Shown: piece by piece, positions 1-12,055 of the stretch | Layout: the number at the start of each line of letters is the position of its first letter | How positions within the stretch are numbered: position 1 is the stretch's first letter | From: Tyto alba | Taxonomy: Eukaryota; Chordata; Aves; Strigiformes; Tytonidae | Direction of reading: 5' to 3' | DNA: 64,000 nt | NCBI RefSeq assembly: GCF_018691265.1 | Contig: NW_024881321.1 | Coordinates: 23,348,198-23,412,197 of the forward strand | Position numbers and translations under genes: made by a program | The notes under the pieces: generated by a model | Seen by the model: the letters and a program-made list of their open reading frames with translations, nothing else | Database searches by the model: none | What the model was told of the DNA's origin: nothing

Positions 1-1230
1 AGGACTAAATGCCAGCTACTAGGGACTGGTTGGAATCAGACTAGTGGGAGTCCCTGGCCTGTAGTATCAGCTACTGGATCCAGTGGGGTTTCAGTGTCAG
101 CTACTGGAATAAGTGGGGCTCTTTAACCTCCAGCCACTGGGGTGAGAATGCTCTGTGTCCCCAAAAACAGCTACATGGGATACTGGGGTGAATGAGTGTT
201 GTGGTTTAGGCCCAGCCAGCAACAAAATACCATGCAGCCACTCACTTGGAGAAAAAAAAGTAAAACCCCTGGGTTGAGATAAGGACATTTTAATAGAAAA
301 CACAAGAAGAGAAGAAAACAATAACAATGATATTGATAAAACCAATATATAAAGTGAGTGATGCACAAAACAATTGCTCACCATCTGGTAGTCCACACTC
401 AGCCACTTTCCAAGCTGCGATCATGACCCTACCTCTGGACAATTCTTCTAGTTATATACTGAGCACGATCTTGGCATGGTGTTGAATATCCTCTTGGCTG
501 GTTTGGGTTGCCTGTCCTGGTTGTGCCCCCTCTCAGCTTCTTCTGAAAATTAACCCTATCCTAGTCAAACCCAGGACAGTGAGGTAAGTGAGGGGTTCCA
601 CATCATTGACTGGACTAGGACGGTGGGTCACAGCCTGTGTACCTGGTGCCCACTACTGGGGCAGTGAGTGTCTGTACCTTCCCCAAACCATGTGTGTGTG
701 GGGTGTGCCTGTGTATTCTCTGGAAACCTTCAAGATGAACCAGCTGGTGATAAGAAGACCTTGGGGATGGACCAGGCTGTCAGGTGATTGTAGAGTCAGT
801 CCTGGTATGACTAGGGGGACTTGTAAATGCAGAGTGTTTGTGGGACAAGTGTGTGAGTGCTGTGTGTTTGCAGTGAGCACCCAGAAGGACCAGCCAGTGA
901 GTTGGGGACCATAGGGTGGGTAAGAGGATCCAGGATCCAGGCAGGGGTGCTGAGTGGGCAGAGGGGCCATAACAGTGCTTGGGAGATCCATGAAAGTGTG
1001 TGTGCTTTTGAACCTGGTGAGTGTGATGCACTAGTGACCTTCTGCCTCTGCCAGCCCAACAGGAGGAGGAGATGTGGCTGTCAGGATTTGTGTCTGGTGT
1101 CAGTTCTGTAACGGCGCTGTTGAAGGCAGCACCTTGTCGGTGGCAGGCTGTGTGACTGGCTGTGTTGGTGTCCTTTGTGTGTACATGTGTGTCTCTTGGA
1201 CATATGCTCAGTTTTGCTACTGGTTGAACC
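1..1230. other. GT-rich ERV leader-like sequence, split by an LTR
   Basis: No open gene is seen. The left part (1-196) repeats a degenerate CAGCTACTGG-type motif several times (near 13, 68, 100 and 133). The right part (584-1230) is rich in GTGTGT and short G-rich words. The 197-578 LTR lies between the two parts and is flanked by a near-perfect 5-bp duplication, so the halves were probably contiguous before it inserted. I suspect the untranslated leader of an old ERVL-like element from its general style, but no LTR, primer site or reading frame confirms this. It could also be unrelated GT-rich repeat. Confidence 0.3.
197..578 (-). mobile_element. Solo LTR, ERVL-like family, antisense
   Basis: The element begins TGTTGTGGTTTAGGCCC and ends CCCAGGACA on the plus strand. 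These are the inverted ends shared with the other 5-bp-TSD LTRs of the window. Flanks are ATGAG (192-196) and GTGAG (579-583), a 4 of 5 match to a target-site duplication. At about 382 bp it is shorter than its relatives and probably internally deleted. No internal retroviral sequence is attached. Confidence 0.72.
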
Positions 1231-4200
1231 TATAAACAGGAAAGTGGCAACATTGTTTCTAGTTTTCTAAACCAACCTTTTTTTTGGGGGGGGGGTTGGG
1301 TTTGTGTCTCTTTTTTTTTTTTTTTTTTGGCCTAAGTATGGAATATTAGTTCCATGTTAATGATTAAGAATTATAATTAGAATTCTCAAAATATTAAATT
1401 CTACTTGATTTGAAAATTCATGTTCATATTTCATCCCACTCAAATCAGAAGAATTCTAAGAAACGTGTTCAGCCGAATATTCAGGCCTTTCTTTCACTTT
1501 GCATAAAACTTTATTTCTGTCTGACAAAGGAATGTGTTTTGTTCTATATTATGTTTCTTCAAACGAAAATAGAAATGCCAGACATGCATTAGTCAGCAGA
1601 AAGATATATTGACAAGTTTTTTGCTTTAGTACATTTTAGCATTTGTCCTTCCAGTTTCTTTTTCACATCTGTAATTTTATTCTTTCCTTGTGATTATTTA
1701 TCCTCTTGATTGCTAGGTAACAGATATGTCAGGTCCTTTATTCAGTTTCTTGTTGACAGCTTTACTTACAGCAAAGATTTTAATCAAGATGTAAAGGCAA
1801 TGTGTGCATTTATTTCACATGACTTAAAATTTTATACAATTTCAATAATATATAAATATTCAGGATCCAAGCTTTGTGTACTTTAGTCAAGTGTATGCTC
1901 TCAGCACTTCCGCACATCTAGTCTCCATGTCTTAAGACACTCAAATTCCCAAGTTGGATATAAATAAATGAGGACTAGATACCTTGAGAAAAATGGGTTT
2001 CCATGCTCATTTGAAATCATTAGAATTATGTGGTAGAGACAACAGAGTTATAATGCAGTCTGCCAGAAAGCCATTTCAATTCCTTTAATCATATGATTGT
2101 GCTTTATCTTCTACCTGTTGCCTCCTAATTCTGAATACATTTTCTACCCTCTGAAATAAAGGTAGTAAAAAACTAGATTTTTTTCACCTAAGGTGGGAAC
2201 AGAGACATTTTAACATAGAGAATAAACAATATTTTACTTCACACAAGAACAAAAGTAGCAATTGTTTTCTCTTAAACAATAGGCAATTATATTCTCTTAA
2301 ACAATAAACAGCATGGGAACACAGTTTCAAGTTGTTAATGGTAGGTGCATTTGGCTGTTGGCCAGGTTGGATAACCTGGTTGGAGGACTGAACAGATTAC
2401 TGATTTAAAGCAGACTTGTAGGGAAAATTCCACTCAAAACAGAAGTTGCATTAAATTCCAGGCAGTGTTTCTGATAAGAAAACCTACAGGCCTAGAGCTA
2501 CTTGCCAACATATTTCTTTGTAAACTATCTCAATCAGTCAATGAAACTACTTTGAAATAAAGCAGGTGGGAATCCCAGGTATTGTTTAGAAATGCAAAAT
2601 AGTTAGGCTCTTTAGATGTTATTTCAATGATGAACAAACAAATGTGACTCTCTTTCATCCTCTTAGTTGCGTAAAAAATGTTTGAGTTAAAGAACTATTC
2701 AGCTGGAAATTCTCTATATCTATCTGGTTAAGTGTATAATGGAAGCCAAGTAACACTTAATATTCTTAAATATAGGCACATTTTAAAATATATTTACCTT
2801 ATACTTATAGTTGTAGCTTTATATAATTACTATGTTTTTTTTTTTTTCACTAGATATTCTCTTATTCCTCTCTGATGTTTCTTTGACTTTTATGTCACTT
2901 TGAACTATGGATTCCTCCATGTTTCATAAAAGTTTTCTCTTTTAATCAGTAGGTCATTAAATATCAGTAAGAAGGTTATTATTTTTAGCTACTTAGAAAA
3001 AACATTAATATGTGTTTGGATAATGGAATTTTCAGAAATTAATGTTACTGATTATGATCCATCTCCTTTAGTTATGAAGTGGTACCACTTGAGAAACATA
3101 TGGGTATGCAAGAATCCTAAATGTAGCAGACATAACAAAGGACGCATGGGAGATTCATGACCTTCTGGTGGAGCTATTGGAGACAAGTTGTGACAGTCTA
3201 GGCATCCCAAATGACATTTGATGCCTGTGTTCACATTATTATGTTCTCATCAACTTGTCCAGTATACAGCTTCAACCTGTTGACAGCTAAGTGTATGAGT
3301 CCACGTGGAGCCCACACAGTTAGACAGGCTTCTGAGCTCCTGTTATATGGGAGTGAGAGCACATTCAGCATAGGCTTTCTGTAGAGTAGCCTGTTGCTTT
3401 AGAGCAGCAGTGCAGGTCTGAAGCAGATCCACTTATGCCCTGTGTTTATTTCTGTTTGTTCAGTTCTTAAGCATCTTTGATAATTTCTTTTGAAACAAGT
3501 TGAAACAGCAACTCTGTTCCAGAACTCCAAAACACAGTGGAGTTGTTATGTTTCTAACCAGTTTGTGGACTGCACCGGTATGAAATACTTCATCATGTTC
3601 CTACCATGAATATGCCTACAGGATTCTGAAACTACTCAGAGACCCCGTAATATCTGAAGTGGTTCCTGTGCTACATAAAGAGCACACATTAAGTTTGTTG
3701 CAGTTTTTTTGTCTTCTTTCCTTTTCTTTCCATTCATCATGTCTCCTTTTTCCATTGTTTCACACAGGCCCAGCAGAAACAATATTGACATCACTAATTA
3801 GAGGCAATTTGCTTTATTTTTTTTACAAGTGCAAATCCATTTGCTTTACAATGCCCCACTTCTTTCCTGTAAGGTTTGGAATCACCTTGTTATGAAAATT
3901 CACTGGGTGAACATGAGTTCTAAACCACATGTCTCTTGAAATGATATGCAGTTTGAGTGTGGGATAACAGTAAAGACTTTGAAAGTAGGGAAAAGTTGAA
4001 AGCAGAGGCTTCAAAACTATGGATGACAGTGTGTTTGTCACTGCTTTGACATCTGGGAAAGAGGTTAATTTAAATATAATAAAGAAAAGAAGAAGCCATT
4101 AAACAAAACAAACAAACAAAAAACCAAACTCTTGGGCAATAAGATATGAGATACGACACCTTGTGCAACCTGGGAAAGTAGCACCCTCCAAGATTGTGCA

Positions 4201-7200
4201 ATATGTTGTTCAGGAAGTGAAGGCCAAAAGCCAAGGACAGCCTGAAAATTCATAGATCTTACAGATAGAAAAGAACGGACTGCTAGTGTGGGAATTGCTC
4301 CAGACTCATTGTAAGATTGTTAGAATTGAGACAGAAAGAGCTGCCTGTTCTCTGTGCTCCAGGAGCCAGGGCTTTCTCTGTGGTCTAAACTCTCCTTCTC
4401 TGCCTGTGCCTCTTCAAGTCTCTGACTTTTCCAAAATCCTTTGACCTGACAGCCAGTTATTCATGACTGAGTATAGCAGTATGGCTGCATGTGTGTGTGT
4501 TTCCCTCACAAATTCTATACATTTCTCTGCTCTATTGCTCTAGTCCCTAAATAAGACCTTATTATATATAGACTCAGTTTGGTTAGTTACTATTTTGGGC
4601 AAAATCCTGACTTACATTTTATTACTATTCTCCTCTGTAAACCTCTTATTATTTTTTTTTTTTTTTTTTTTTTTTTTAATCCTTGTCATTTTATTACTTC
4701 TTTTCCAATTCATATTCCTGTTTCTGAAATTCCAATGGCAACTTTTTCTAACAATCAGGAAATTCAAAGGAAAGTAACCTGAAGGCCCAAGAAAATTTTA
4801 CTACTTGTAAATCAGAGCTGTGAAAAAAGCCATAAATTGCCTACGTGGGAGGATAACACTCTGGCAGTATCAGGAATTTGTTCAGCTTATGTTTGTGGCT
4901 GAGTGGGAAGGGACTAGACAGCAATATTATACAGAAAGACACAGTTTGGAAGATCCAGAACCACATATGAGGACAGCATGACAGAGCTATACCTGTTACA
5001 TGCAGAAAACTTTGGGTGGGAAAACAAGCCAGTAGCTCTTCTCCACAACAGCAAGGTATGAAGGTTGTCCTTTACCACATGGAGAACCTAAAGGTGTGCA
5101 AACCCTGTCATAATGCTCCTGGGCCACCGTCCCCTGGTCCAACGGAACGTCATTGCAAAGGCACATCCAAGGACAGAGCTTTATCCTACCCAAGGATATC
5201 TTTTTAGCCTACAGAAACAGTGCTCAGGAATACAGGCTGGATATTTGTTCAGCTTCTTATTTATGGTCGGGTTTTTTTGTTTGGTTTTTGTTTTTTTTTT
5301 TTTTTTGTTTTTTTAATGAGATGGAAGGGCAGTTATAGTGCCTTCTCAAGGAATTCTGTTGTTTAACTCAAAGTTTTCAAGAAATACTGTATATCACTGA
5401 TCTGACTGTGACAGCCACCACATCTTTGAGAGTACATCTTTTGATATTATGTCTGCAGGGCAAATCTCCCACATACCTACATCATCAAATGGGTTATTGG
5501 TCCTAGGCCCAAAGCCCCAAGCTTCATTTCAACCCCGTTCAAATGATCCATGCATATTGCTTAACACGAGAACACACCAATACCCTTTCACTCTTTGAAC
5601 AGAAGTTATAGATGGATGATTCAGTAATAACACCATGGAAGATATGGTAATGGCACTATCATGGTTCCCCGCCCCCCCACTGCCTCACAACCAGAAGGAT
5701 GGTAAGAGAATGGTTCAGGTATTTTAATTTATTGGACTACAAGGGATGACCAGCTGAGGCAGTGGTTGCTGTTCTTTCCATTCCTATTGGACTGGTAAGA
5801 AAAGTGTCTCCCCTCAGTAAGCTACTGAAGGTGAATGAATGATGTTGCTGAGACTTCCTCTGGTCATGTCATTAATTTTTTGGCAGATGTTCTACAGGGA
5901 AACCAATATGAGCATAATATAGTATCCTAAACACACATACACACAGACATGCACACACCGCACCCCACCCCAAACAAAACAAAACAAACCCTAAACAAAC
6001 CTGGGAGAAAAGGGATATATGTACATAGTTTATATCTGTTTCCATCTACTTGTAACTTTTCTTTCATTGCTGCAAGGTTTTACATTGCACGTTAGATTGA
6101 AATTACCCGAAGAAAATAATATAAAATCAAAGTCATATAATACTCAGTCTGATACACACTATTAGTTACTCAAATGTCTGGATTTTAGTCTACTCATGTC
6201 ACTTTCAAAACTCCACAATGATCTATCTAAAGGTTACCCACACCTTGAAACATACATAAAGTAGGAAAGGATTTCAACATATATGCTTCAGTAATCATTG
6301 AATAAGCAATGAATTTTACCTACCCTTTAGTTTCTACAAATGCTCCTTTTTACAAGGGGAATTTTTAGAACAACCCCTGTGTGACCTTAGGTGTTTTGGT
6401 GGTTGTATAGGGAAGGTATCTATTCAACTCATATCTTTTATGCATACTTTCTAAGTTCAGAACATATTGGGGTTTATTAACCCATTGTGAATACAACAGT
6501 GACAGTTAAAGCAAGACCACAGAAACTTGGCAAAATATTTTTAAAAAGCAATTACATTTTCCTTATAGATAAATGAGATGTGTAGATTTACAGGAACAAA
6601 ACCAAGTATCAGCAATCAAGAGACTATTCACATTCTTCCACTTTCCAGGAAAGACAGCTTCCTTCCAGGGAGTCCTCCTGCCTTGATTTGTATTCTAGCC
6701 TTTCCCTCTGGTAAACAAGAGCTTCTCTCCTTCAATGAGACGTCCTGCACTAGATATTTGCATGTATATACATCACTCTGTTTCAGAAGAGTCTCAAGAG
6801 AGGGAAAAAAAAAAAAAGAGAAACAGCCAGAGTGGGACAATAAGGAACATTTTAAAGTCACTGGCTGTAGGCTGACAGTCTACTTTGTTCTCCTGGGGCA
6901 AAGCAAGTTAAATTCTTGACAAGTGAGTGTTTATTCAAGGACATACATGCAAGTGCTGTCATCTCTGTGTGTGTGTTCAGGGACTGATTCTAGAATATTG
7001 TTAACGGTAACAGTAAGTGTAGGATCTTACAGTCTTTAAAGTTTTACTGAAGTACACATATTTATAGAATTCATAACCATCACAAATCAGAAAAACAATT
7101 AATAGCATTTCTGCTGGATTTTTAAAACAAACAAAAACAAATATTAAGACTATTTCAAATATGCTTAAAAATTACTAGTGGTCATTTTCAAGTATGTATG

Positions 7201-9502
7201 AAAGGTACAGAGGGCATATGGATAGCAAATACCTATTGCAAAAAGATGTCTTAAAACCAAGAAACATTTACAAGTTTTTAAAGAGATTATATTCAAAGAC
7301 AATCAACTTCAACCCAGCTAAGCATGATACCTTCTAGAAAATTCAAGATTTACTGGGAGATTCTAGGCAATAAATTTTAAAAGTATGCTCTTCTGACTTT
7401 ATGATTTTCATGAAGTCTGGAAAAAATTAACTTGTTTAAGATGAAGGCTCCAGCACAAAGTAACAAAGATAGAATTTCAAATTTCAATTTTTGACTAGCT
7501 TGTATGTAAATTGTTACTGACTATGTTACTTACACAACCAAGTTTTGGTTAATAGATTAAGGGGGAAACTGAACAAACCTTTAACCTTTTATTGAAAGGT
7601 TATTGTCTTCATATCAGAATCAGTTTTATTTAAGTAACTAGACAGAATTTTAATAGTATTTTACTTAAATTTCTAGAATACTGGCATTTTAGATTCTATT
7701 TATTTATTGAAGGAGGCCAGCTATAGAAGGGAATGAGTCATTTATATTTTAGAGATGGGTCATCTAATGCTCTTCAGATTTTTTATGCTCCAAGATTAGT
7801 CTGACTCTTGCTTATATCAAACCTGGAACAACTATTTGTAGGAAAAATGGTAATAAATATACAACTACAACTTAAATAAAAGGAATTTTATTTATCTAGA
7901 AATCGAGAATTTTAATAATTGAAAAATTTGATGAGCACTAACAGCATTTGGAAGCAAAGTCCTGTGTTTGTCTGAAGACAGATCGTGATCATTACACATA
8001 TCTGCCAGCTGCATATGTGCCTCTATGTGGTTTGTCTGGGGTTTTAGTATGTACTTATTTGTTATATTTGTTGCTAAATGACCTTGTCATATTATTTGGA
8101 ATAGCAGTGTCTTATTGACCAACTTACATAACACTGTCTGAGGAGCTTACACTAGATACCTACTTTTTAAACAGTTAGTCAGATAACAGGAACCCCCTCC
8201 TAAGTGATTCAGACAAGAATGATAGAGTGACCTCTGTATAATATTGAATACTAGCAATATAGTTTCATCATATTTGTATTTCTTTTTATGTTATTGTTAT
8301 TTTAAAATTATATTTTAAAACACTGGGGTATTTTTCCAGGAGTTTATTCCTGACCTGAGTTAAAATACTAAATGTCCCAACACTGGTGACACAAATGATG
8401 TTAAAACCTCTTTACCTTCTTTATATGACAAATTACAAAGAATATTTCATTGTGGCCAGATAGAAAAATCACTTCACCCAATGGTTAGCTATATCAAAAC
8501 ACAAAATATAAGACGACTGTTACCTGATCTACTGATCAGGAGTGACATCAAGTGAAGAAACAAAGAACAAGAACAAGAAAAAATGCCAAATGTCTGCAAA
8601 GTGAGCTTCTAAAGAGTTGCAGTTTTTTGTAACTTGGTTGAGTCACCTTGGTTGTAAAGAAAATAAAAGATGACTTTCTGTAACAAGTTTCAGAGGCTTT
8701 CTGAAAATAAGTTCTTCAAACTATTCCATATGTTGTATTACTTAAATTCCTGCTCTCTGTGCAGTAATGAAATAATACTAAAATATTTATTAATGGTACC
8801 TCTTAGGTACTTCTAATCAGTGCTAGGAAAAAAGAAAGAAAGGTTGTGTATTTTAAAAAACTACAATTTTAAATAAATAATATAAAAATATCAACTACTC
8901 ACTAGATTTGTAGGTGAGAAAACATTCATGTGTGTTTTTTATTATTTAAGATGAATATGAACACCCCAAAAAAGGCCTTTATTTTAAAATAATAATTTTT
9001 AGTTTCTGACATATTTACATTTATAAATTTTCTACTTAATATTTAAATTTAGTTATACATAGTGTATTTGAAGCACTTAAAGCAAATTTTTAAATAAAAA
9101 AGAAAGCTCTTTTTCTAAGCTTAAAATGCTATGGGTATACAGCAAATTAGAAGTCATTGGACAAGAGGATCAAGTAATTATTCAAAAACTGATGAACATA
9201 ATTTTATTCATATAAAACAACACCAGAATAATTCCAAATACATAAATGAGTACTTTTAACATTTCGGTATTTAATAAGTAATTTCAAGACTTCTGACTCA
9301 AAGTTTACAACTTTGTGCTTTTCTCTTACTGATTAGATACTTTAAAAATAACAAAGATTTTAAATTAAAAGTTATAGTAATTATTTTGGCATGTTCTTCC
9401 TTTCCATGGGTTTTGCAACTGTGTAAAAGTCACCACTTGGGAAATGGAAGTCATATGTGGATAAACAATTTTTCCCTTACTCTTTTCTTCTCTTTTTCAA
9501 AA
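1231..9502. other. AT-rich non-coding stretch
   Basis: No recognisable gene, exon, LTR or CR1 fragment was found. Simple-sequence tracts are present: T8 then G10 (1278-1295), T18 (1311-1328), T26 (4652-4677), T-rich 5270-5315, and CA/CCAAA-rich 5926-5998. Open frames here are short (at most about 113 codons), lack known motifs and do not extend past simple-sequence tracts. Old, diverged repeats or distant introns cannot be excluded by eye. Confidence 0.5.
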
Positions 9503-9608
9503 CCTAACTGTTGGAGAATGGCTCAGAGACAAGGGTCCTGAGCCCACCGAGCAATTGTATGATCAGAGCCTGCTCTAGCTGCTGATGCTGGGCCTCACTA
9601 GGGTTTGC

Positions 9609-9630
9609 CTGCAGCTGCTCGCAGCTGCAG
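9609..9630. promoter_or_regulatory. 22-bp palindrome with two CAGCTG E-boxes in U3
   Basis: The arms CTGCAGCTGC (9609-9618) and GCAGCTGCAG (9621-9630) are perfect reverse complements separated by two bases. Each contains CAGCTG, an E-box type recognised by basic helix-loop-helix factors. The same palindrome is intact in the 3' LTR at 13973-13994. A regulatory role is inference. Confidence 0.5.
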
Positions 9631-9942
9631 ATACAGGAGGAATGTCAAGGACGCTTCAGCCTTGTGTACCGTGGTGTGTCTAAAACAGGTTAAGGGGAAT
9701 TAGGAATAGTGGTCTGAGAAACCCAGTGTTATGATAACGGTGGTCTGAGAAACATTGTGTTACGGTACTGTCGTGTATCGAAAACAAGTCAACAGGAATC
9801 AGAAATAGTAGCATGAGAAACTTAGTGTTATGAGAAGCTTGTGCTGTAAGCTAACTGCAAGTAGGTGAACCGTGCGAATACGACCTTTAGAGCTTAAGCC
9901 AATCAGCTAGTGACTAGTAGGCATAATAATTATCATTGTCTG

Positions 9943-9971
9943 TATAAATATATGTACCCTGGACCAATAAA
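9943..9971 (+). promoter_or_regulatory. LTR TATA box and closely spaced AATAAA
   Basis: TATAAATATATG starts at 9943 and AATAAA lies at 9966-9971. The start site expected 25-30 bp after the TATA box would fall at or just after the poly(A) signal, implying a short R region with the signal at the U3/R border. The 3' LTR has the same arrangement (14307 and 14330-14335). Confidence 0.7.
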
Positions 9972-10046
9972 CACACACGTTGATTGATGCTCTATCACCC
10001 ACACTGAACCCGTCTCGGCGTGTCGTTCGTCCGCGGCTCCGCAAGA

Positions 10047-10064
10047 TGGTGCCCGAACAGGGAC
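10047..10064 (+). other. Primer binding site, tRNA-Lys type
   Basis: TGGTGCCCGAACAGGGAC lies three bases after the 5' LTR. It matches the 18-nt complement of the tRNA-Lys3 3' end except for T instead of C at position 4. A G-U pair at that position would still allow priming. Lysine primers are usual for betaretroviruses and related class II ERVs. Confidence 0.85.
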
Positions 10065-10179
10065 CTGCATAGAAGAATAACACAGACGGAGCGGCGGGCC
10101 CAGAAAAAAAACAGCAACGACCGAGGAATTTGAGAACGGACCCGGAGAAACACCAAATACAGCAGCGTTCAGGGTCCAC

Positions 10180-10440
10180 GAGCTGAGACGGAGAGGTGCC
10201 GGCCCCAGCAGCCCCGGGGGAGTACGCGGAGAGAAGCCGGCTGGACCGGCCCCGAGAAACGGAGGCGGAGCGGCCCCGAGAGTGGAGGTGACCAGCCCCG
10301 CAGAGCAGAGGCAGACCGGCCCTGCAGAACGGAGGTGACCGGCCCCGGAGAGCGGAGGCGGAGCGGCCCCGAGACCAGAAGTGAGTGGCCCCACGAACGG
10401 AAGCAGAAAGACACTGGAGCTGACGTGGTAAGGAGCCGAC
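10180..10440 (+). repeat. GC-rich degenerate repeats in the proviral leader
   Basis: Variants of a roughly 30-36 bp word built on CGGCCCCGAGA...GGAGGCGGAG recur about eight times downstream of the primer site. The pattern continues more loosely to about 10600. The GC-rich repetition leaves long stop-free frames on the opposite strand, which I treat as artefacts. The segment lies in the untranslated leader upstream of gag. Confidence 0.7.
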
Positions 10441-10825
10441 TGCGGCAGCCCTGGGGGTGGATGTGAAGGGACGCCACAGGTGGACACTGAGCGGCCCTGG
10501 GGGCAGACGTGAGGGGGCGCTGGAGGCGAGCGCAGGGTGGCCCCGGAAGTGGAAGCGGGGGGGCGCCAGAACTGACGCAGAGGGGCGACGGAAGCTGACA
10601 CAGAAAGGTGCTGCATACAGCGGCGGCAGAAACAAACGCTGGGAAATATCAGAGACAGCAGCATCTAGCCGAATCAAGGACGATTGGACAGTGGGCCTCC
10701 AACGGGTCGTTCCGAGGACCTGAACCGAGATAGAGGGTCGCTCTCTGCAAGGGCTGCTGGCAAGAGCTGCACCTGGTGCCTTAGTCACGGAGCATCAGCA
10801 ACATATCAAAGGGGGTAGTTTTTTA

Positions 10826-11405
10826 GTGCCTTAAACAGGGAGCACAAGCCGGCGGGAGTATTTTTCAGTGCCTTAAACAGGGAGCACAAGCCGGCGGGAG
10901 TATTTTTTAGTGCCTTAAACAGGGAGCACAGGCAGGCGGGAGTATTTTTAGTGCCTTAAACAGGGAGCACAAGCTGGCGGGAGTATTTTTAGTGCCTTAA
11001 ACAGGGAGCACAAGCCAGCAGGAGTATTTTTAGTGCCTTAAACAGGGAGCACAAGCCGGCGGGAGTATTTTTTAGTGCCTTAAACAGGGAGCACAGGCCG
11101 GCGGGAGTATTTTTTAGTGCCTTAAACAGGGAGCACAGGCCAGTGGGAGTATTTTTAGTGCCTTAAAGAGGGAGCACAGGCCGGCGGGAGTATTTTTAGT
11201 GCCTTAAACAGGGAGCACAGGCCAGCGGGAGTATTTTTTGTGCCTTAAACAGGGAGCACAGGCCGGCAGGAGTATTTTTAGTACCTTAAACAGGGAGCAC
11301 AGGCCGGCGGGAGTATTTTTAGTGCCTTAAAGAGGGAGCACAGGCCGGCAGGAGTATTTTTTAGTGCCTTAAACAGGGAGCACAAGCCGGCGGGAGTATT
11401 TTTTT
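10826..11405 (+). repeat. Leader minisatellite, 14 units of 41-42 bp
   Basis: Units start GTGCCTTAAACAGGGAGCAC and end GGGAGTATTTTTA. Starts are at 10826, 10868, 10910, 10951, 10992, 11033, 11075, 11117, 11158, 11199, 11240, 11281, 11322 and 11364. Unit length varies by the T-run. GTGC...GCAC at each unit start could form a small RNA hairpin, and the palindrome GCCGGC is intact in nine units. Degenerate units flank the array on both sides (about 10777 and 11406-11533), the last ending just before the gag start. It lies between the primer site and gag, where retroviral packaging and dimerisation signals reside. Confidence 0.93.
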
Positions 11406-11533
11406 TGCCTTAAGCAGGGAGCAAAGGGCCGACGGTGCCTTAATCAGGGGTGGGTCGGCAGTAATGGTACTGTGCCTTATCCAGGGAGCACAGGACCGGA
11501 GGTGCCTTAAACAGGGAGCACCAGGTTGACGAG

Positions 11534-12055
11534 ATGGAACAAGACGTAGCCCTGGATTTATTACAGCGCTTTCTAGAAAAGCGGGGAGTGGATTGTATAA
11601 AATCACTCGTGGATTTAGTAGCATTAGGACGGGTCAAAGGGTGTTTTCAGGACCCTAATTCTCTTTTTGATGTCGATGAGTGGAGACGATTAGGTGATGT
11701 TTTGTGGGATATGGTAATAGACGAGGATAAAGCTGCAAAGAAAATGATGAAACCATGGCGGGAGGTGGTGAGTAATAGTGGGTGGTGTCAGCTTGAAAAG
11801 AACCTTGCAGCTGTGGCAACTGCAAAGTTGGGGGGGGAAAGTTCCACTGTTACCCCAGATAGTGAGGCATCCGGATCTATGCTTTTTGACAGTGATCGTA
11901 TTCCTGTACCATCAACAGGAGGGCCAGTTACAGTTAATGTGAATAGGGAAAGTCTGGAGGCCAGCCCCCGCCCAGTATCTTTACATTCATGCCCCCCCCC
12001 CCACCCCCCCCTACCTCGAGGGCTGAGGGGCAGAGGGACTATGGCCCCTCGATAA
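11534..12055 (+). pseudogene. gag: gag, N-terminal fragment (matrix-like)
   Basis: The ATG at 11534 follows directly on the leader repeats. The 173-codon frame begins MEQDVALDLL and contains FLEKRG (residues 13-18) and EWRRLGDVLWD (about 49-59), then KPWREVV. This resembles the helical matrix/p10 region of betaretroviral-type Gag. Residue 2 is Glu, not Gly, so there is no N-myristoylation signal. After about residue 150 the frame enters a C11-A-C8 tract (11992-12011) and then stops at 12055, while similar coding potential continues in another frame. I read this as a length change in the C tract that broke gag. Family assignment rests on motif style and proviral position only. Confidence 0.7.

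Larger units (their letters stand above)
9509..10043 (+). repeat. 5' LTR of the ERVK-like provirus
   Basis: It spans TGTTGGAGAATGG to GGCTCCGCA and is 535 bp long. It matches 13873-14407 except for about five substitutions (for example near 9590, 9659 and 9688, and the CCGCGG versus CTGCGG difference close to the 3' end). It carries a TATA box and a poly(A) signal close together near 9943-9971. Confidence 0.95.

Noticed and set aside
588..914. 108-codon plus-strand open frame
   Set aside because: It lies in GT-rich low-complexity sequence with overlapping open frames on both strands and no domain.
9907..10788. Long minus-strand open frames (293 and 243 codons)
   Set aside because: They lie opposite the GC-rich retroviral leader and LTR; their Pro/Ser/Arg-rich composition mirrors the repeats and contains no domain. 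The sense strand carries LTR, primer site and leader.
10826..11405. CRISPR-like regular repeat array
   Set aside because: Repeats are contiguous without unique spacers and sit in a retroviral leader of a vertebrate genome; this is a minisatellite.
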